Origin: an uncultured Nitrospira sp.
GTDB taxonomy: Bacteria > Nitrospirota > Nitrospiria > Nitrospirales > Nitrospiraceae
Reading direction: 5' to 3'
DNA: 64,000 nucleotides
NCBI GenBank assembly: GCA_902500775.1
Contig: CABVRZ010000004.1
Coordinates: 62,001 to 126,000 of the forward strand
Part shown: one piece after another, positions 62,291-64,000 of the stretch
Numbering within the stretch: position 1 is the stretch's first letter
How the letters are laid out: each line of letters begins with the position of its first letter
Notes under the pieces: model-generated
The model's database searches: none
The model's input: only the letters and a program-made list of their open reading frames with translations
What the model was told of the DNA's origin: nothing
Position numbers and translations under genes: made by a program

Positions 62291-62837
62291 CGGTCTTTGG
62301 GTTGTGCCTGTCGGCTTGATGATTCTTGTGTTGTCAATTGTATCGGCAGGATTGTCCGCGGAGATTGGTGATGGAGGCTTTGGATTGGGCCATCCTGTGT
62401 CGGAGAGCGACATCGCCACGTGGAATATCGACGTCTCACCAGATGGGCAGGGTCTGCCACCAGGGCAAGGTACGGTGACGCAGGGTGCACAACTCTATGC
62501 GATGAAGTGTGCCTCGTGCCATGGGCCGACGGGAAAAGAGGGGCCGAATGATGTCCTGGTTGGCGGGCAGGGTAGCTTGCGGACGGCCAAGCCGCTCAAG
62601 ACCATCGGGAGCTACTGGCCCTACGCCACGACGCTGTATGACTATCTCCGCCGTGCGATGCCGTTCACTGCGCCACAGTCATTGAAGCCTGGTGACATCT
62701 ACGCGCTCGTCGCTTGGTTACTGAACCAGAACCAGATTATTGCCGAGGACACCATTCTGGATGCCCACAGTCTTTCCAAAATAGAGATGCCGAACCGGAA
62801 CGGGTTTATCCCTGATCCAAGACCTGACATCCACTGA
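62283..62837 (+). CDS. soxD: Cytochrome c subunit of sulfite dehydrogenase (SoxD-like)
   Basis: 184 residues. A signal peptide (VVPVGLMILVLSIVSAGLSA) precedes a single class I haem site C76-A-S-C79-H80, with a probable axial methionine in RRAMPFTAP. It accepts electrons from the SoxC-like molybdoenzyme. Canonical SoxD is longer with two haem domains, so this is the short SorB/SoxD-like type. Confidence 0.88.
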   Translation: MPNGLWVVPVGLMILVLSIVSAGLSAEIGDGGFGLGHPVSESDIATWNIDVSPDGQGLPPGQGTVTQGAQLYAMKCASCHGPTGKEGPNDVLVGGQGSLRTAKPLKTIGSYWPYATTLYDYLRRAMPFTAPQSLKPGDIYALVAWLLNQNQIIAEDTILDAHSLSKIEMPNRNGFIPDPRPDIH

Positions 62838-62900
62838 ATGAGTGTAGACCCACTGTACCCAGGTTCATCCTTCATACTCGGTCGAGACCACGTGTGAAAC

Positions 62901-63620
62901 ATGCCACGACTACGAGACAAGATCGCGATTGTTACGGGGAGTAGCAGCGGGATCGGCAAGGCCATCGCTCTTCGGTTCGGCTTGGAGGGAGCCAAGGTGG
63001 TTGTTGCAGCAAGGCGAAAGACGCTTTGTCAGCAAACTGTGCAACAGATCCAACAAAATGGTGGAGAGGCCATAGCTGTCCAAACAGACGTGGCTGATGA
63101 GCAGCAGGTGGAGCGATTGATTGCCGAATCGGTGTCCCGTTACGGTCGGATCGATATTCTCGTCAACAATGCTGGTGTCGGTGGCGGTGGACGGCTCGCA
63201 GAGACGAGCACTCAGACATTCGATGAGGTAATGAACGTCAACTTACGTGGCACCTTCTTATGTTGTCGAGCCGGCTTCCGACAGATGAAGCAGCAGGGCG
63301 GTGGTGTGATCCTCAACATATCGAGTGTGGCTGGCCTGCAAGCCTGGAGTGGCATGGGAACGTACAGCGCGTCGAAGCATGGCATTATGGCGCTGACCAA
63401 ATCCTTGGCTGATGAAGGTAGACCCTACGGCATCAAAGTCAGCGCCATCTGCCCCGGAGCTGTGGCAGATGAATTGGTGGATGCGCCTCATACGGAGATC
63501 GAACGCAGTGAGAAGATCGATCCGTTTGATGTCGCCGAGGCAGCGGTCTACCTCTCCACCTTGGGGAAATACACCGTGGTCCATCAGATCGTCATCGATC
63601 GGCTTGGCGCAGACTGGTGA
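62901..63620 (+). CDS. Short-chain dehydrogenase/reductase
   Basis: 239 residues of the classical SDR family. Cofactor motif TGSSSGIGKAIAL, NNAG motif LVNNAGVGGGG, catalytic serine in LNISSVAG and Y-x-x-x-K in YSASKHG. Acidic-residue absence after strand 2 (VVAARRKT) favours NADPH. It is FabG-like, but the substrate is unknown. Confidence 0.9.
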   Translation: MPRLRDKIAIVTGSSSGIGKAIALRFGLEGAKVVVAARRKTLCQQTVQQIQQNGGEAIAVQTDVADEQQVERLIAESVSRYGRIDILVNNAGVGGGGRLAETSTQTFDEVMNVNLRGTFLCCRAGFRQMKQQGGGVILNISSVAGLQAWSGMGTYSASKHGIMALTKSLADEGRPYGIKVSAICPGAVADELVDAPHTEIERSEKIDPFDVAEAAVYLSTLGKYTVVHQIVIDRLGADW

Positions 63621-63695
63621 CCATTCAACGGGCCTATCTGTCTCTTACCCCTCAGTCCGTGGCTCTTTTGCCAGCTTCTCGACTCTTTGTTCCAA

Positions 63696-64000
63696 TTACC
63701 GGCGATAAACCCAGTGGTGAACGGCAGCGAGGCAGTGCCAGTCGCGCGCGCTCATGGGGCCAAACCAGGGATGGGCATGGCGCGTGGTCCGACCGAGCGT
63801 ACCAAGTCGCGGCTCCGTCGATTCATAGTTGGCCACGATGCTCAAGAGTCGAGCGATTGTCCTAGGGCCGCTCGCGAGGCTTGGCTTGACATCTTGGATA
63901 CGAACCTCCTGTGGAAAGAGCCGATCACTCGTCAGGGTTGTGATAATCAGGGTGATGCATTCGTGGACGATTCGAACGTGGTCGAGCACCGACTTTATAG
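63696..64000 (-). CDS. DinB-fold protein, C-terminal part (cut by window end)
   Basis: The frame is open to the window's right edge, so the start is not visible. About 101 residues are seen. The ending HPWFGPMSARDWHCLAAVHHWVYR matches the last helix of DinB/DUF1569-type four-helix metal proteins, with histidines as possible ligands. Convergent with the SDR gene. Moderate certainty because only the end is visible. Confidence 0.6.
   Translation of the reverse strand, partial: IKSVLDHVRIVHECITLIITTLTSDRLFPQEVRIQDVKPSLASGPRTIARLLSIVANYESTEPRLGTLGRTTRHAHPWFGPMSARDWHCLAAVHHWVYRR

Overview
Organism and overall character: this is a GC-rich bacterial chromosome segment, densely coding. It carries a full ISC iron-sulfur assembly operon, both GluRS and GlnRS, a SoxCD-type sulfite dehydrogenase pair and a polyamine cluster with an archaeal/eukaryal-looking deoxyhypusine-synthase homologue. 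The gene repertoire and protein style suggest a Gram-negative, outer-membrane-bearing lineage such as Nitrospirota (Nitrospira-like). That assignment is inference; no rRNA or decisive marker is present.

Layout. 1-4.6 kb: the N-terminal half of TypA/BipA (cut by the window edge), a CheY-like regulator and a class A penicillin-binding protein. 4.6-11.4 kb: the minus-strand operon iscR-iscS-iscU-iscA-hscB-hscA-iscX, with fdx divergent from iscR across a perfect 9-bp inverted repeat, followed by a ferredoxin-reductase-like flavoprotein. 11.5-18.7 kb: a cluster of Glu/Gln decoding genes (gltX, two tRNA-Gln, glnS, tRNA-Glu) interspersed with an alcohol dehydrogenase, yacG and small unknown genes.

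18.70-29.82 kb: an 11.1-kb integrative element inserted in the 3' end of tRNA-Glu(CUC), bounded by a perfect 45-bp direct repeat. It has a tyrosine integrase, an excisionase, an iteron array beside a RepA-like ATPase gene, a XRE regulator, a serine recombinase and three ribbon-helix-helix-like genes around a nested palindromic operator. Its cargo is one membrane and two exported proteins, plus a right arm of PilZ, zinc-ribbon, proline-rich and TSCPD-domain proteins. No virion or conjugation genes are visible. The integrase reading frame runs through the att core, so its C-terminus should change between the integrated and circular forms.

30-38 kb: a polyamine-centred region (deoxyhypusine-synthase-like enzyme, pyruvoyl arginine decarboxylase, agmatinase) with a periplasmic DsbA-like protein, an aldehyde dehydrogenase and an RluF-type pseudouridine synthase. 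38-47.2 kb: a NhaR-like LysR regulator divergent from a type I export locus with three tandem TolC-like proteins, one ABC exporter whose ATPase motifs are almost all degenerate, and one HlyD-type adaptor. 47.4-51.2 kb: purE-purK and a membrane sensor protein with a histidine-kinase fold that lacks its phospho-His and its receiver Asp. 51.3-54.8 kb: a minus-strand operon CBS-PilZ, LOG-family, DHH phosphoesterase, rhomboid. 55-58.3 kb: a tightly packed plus-strand operon of a DUF692/MNIO-type iron oxidase homologue with an extra C-terminal domain, a Dus tRNA-dihydrouridine synthase and a Maf pyrophosphatase. 58.4-64 kb: two envelope proteins, a zinc-less MDR oxidoreductase, soxC-soxD, an SDR and the end of a probable DinB-fold gene.

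Most unusual items: the degenerate-ATPase secretion locus with triplicated outer-membrane channel, the phosphotransfer-dead hybrid kinase, the MNIO-like protein in a tRNA-modification operon, and the iteron-bearing tRNA island with its integrase tail switch.
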